NCBI GenBank assembly: GCA_029942205.1
Contig: JAOZTL010000124.1
Span: 1-8,194 of the forward strand
Length of the DNA: 8,194 nucleotides
From: Bacteroidales bacterium
GTDB lineage: Bacteria; Bacteroidota; Bacteroidia; Bacteroidales; JAOZTL01
Reading direction: 5' to 3'
Position numbers and translations under genes: made by a program. This document shows positions 7,970 to 8,194 of the stretch, piece by piece (position 1 is the stretch's first letter; every line of letters starts with the position of its first letter). The notes under the pieces were generated by a model that saw only the letters and a list, made by a program, of their open reading frames with translations, ran no database searches and was not told where the DNA came from.

Positions 7970-8194
7970 GCAATCCGCTAAAATAACCAAGCAGTCCGTT
8001 GGAGTATTTTTTGCCTCAGATCGTACCAAAAAGCAGTCAGATGGCATTTTTTTCTCGTTAGCTGGCAATTGGGAGCAGTCAGATCGTTCTCCTGAGTAGT
8101 CAGATCACTCTCCCGAGTACTCAGATCACTCTCCCGAGCACTCAGATCACTCTCCCGAGTACTCAGATCACTCTCCCGAGCACTCAGATCGCTC
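7970..8194. repeat. 21-bp tandem repeat array, degenerate on the left, continuing past the right edge
   Basis: Units begin every 21 bases at 7970, 7991, 8012, 8033, 8054, 8075, 8096, 8117, 8138, 8159 and 8180, with the last cut by the window edge. The right-hand units read approximately GCACTCAGATCACTCTCCCGA. The core CAGATC (or CAGATG) falls at the same offset in units 8012, 8033 and 8075 to 8180, and is degenerate in 7970, 7991 and 8054. No insertion or deletion breaks the register, even where units have diverged. From 8117 on, one position alternates T, C, T, C (8118, 8139, 8160, 8181), giving a 42-bp higher-order period that suggests recent expansion by two-unit blocks. A minus-strand frame is open through the array, ending at a TAG at 7978-7980 and encoding heptads such as SDLSARE/SDLSTRE. 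Whether this is the 3' end of a gene or a non-coding satellite cannot be settled here. Confidence 0.92.

Noticed and set aside
7970..8194. CRISPR array
   Set aside because: The period is only 21 bp and the whole unit repeats; there are no unique spacers of 25-40 bases between conserved repeats.

Overview
The window looks like chromosomal DNA of a member of the Bacteroidota (Bacteroidetes). The main evidence is a SusC/RagA TonB-linked receptor gene followed by a SusD-like lipoprotein gene, a pairing characteristic of that phylum. Supporting signs are the AT-rich genes, the lack of clear Shine-Dalgarno sequences, and short A/T-rich leaders before the start codons. I cannot name a genus.

Layout: (1) Positions 1-4521 hold the outer-membrane uptake pair. 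The SusC-like receptor lacks its 5' end, which lies outside the window, and the SusD-like lipoprotein is complete. A strong intrinsic terminator follows at about 4549-4585. No glycan-degrading enzyme or sigma/anti-sigma regulator lies beside the pair here, so its substrate cannot be read from context. (2) Positions 4601-7661 hold two same-strand genes 22 bases apart, probably co-transcribed. One is a GMC-type flavin oxidoreductase related to bacterial cholesterol oxidases and carrying a ferredoxin-like cysteine cluster. The other is a cobalamin-binding radical SAM protein that, from memory of the family, closely resembles BchE, the anaerobic Mg-protoporphyrin IX monomethyl ester cyclase of bacteriochlorophyll synthesis. 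(3) Positions 7662-7969 are AT-rich with no gene I can support. (4) From about 7970 to the right edge runs a tandem array with a strict 21-base period. Its copies are degenerate on the left and nearly identical on the right, and it continues past the window.

How the parts work together: the SusC/SusD pair should form one outer-membrane import complex powered by TonB. The GMC enzyme and the BchE-like enzyme look like two redox steps of one pathway acting on a polycyclic or otherwise hydrophobic substrate, but no neighbour identifies it. The points most worth following up are the BchE-like protein with no other pigment gene in view, its pairing with a cysteine-cluster GMC enzyme, and the helically phased 21-base array, which also keeps one minus-strand heptad reading frame open.
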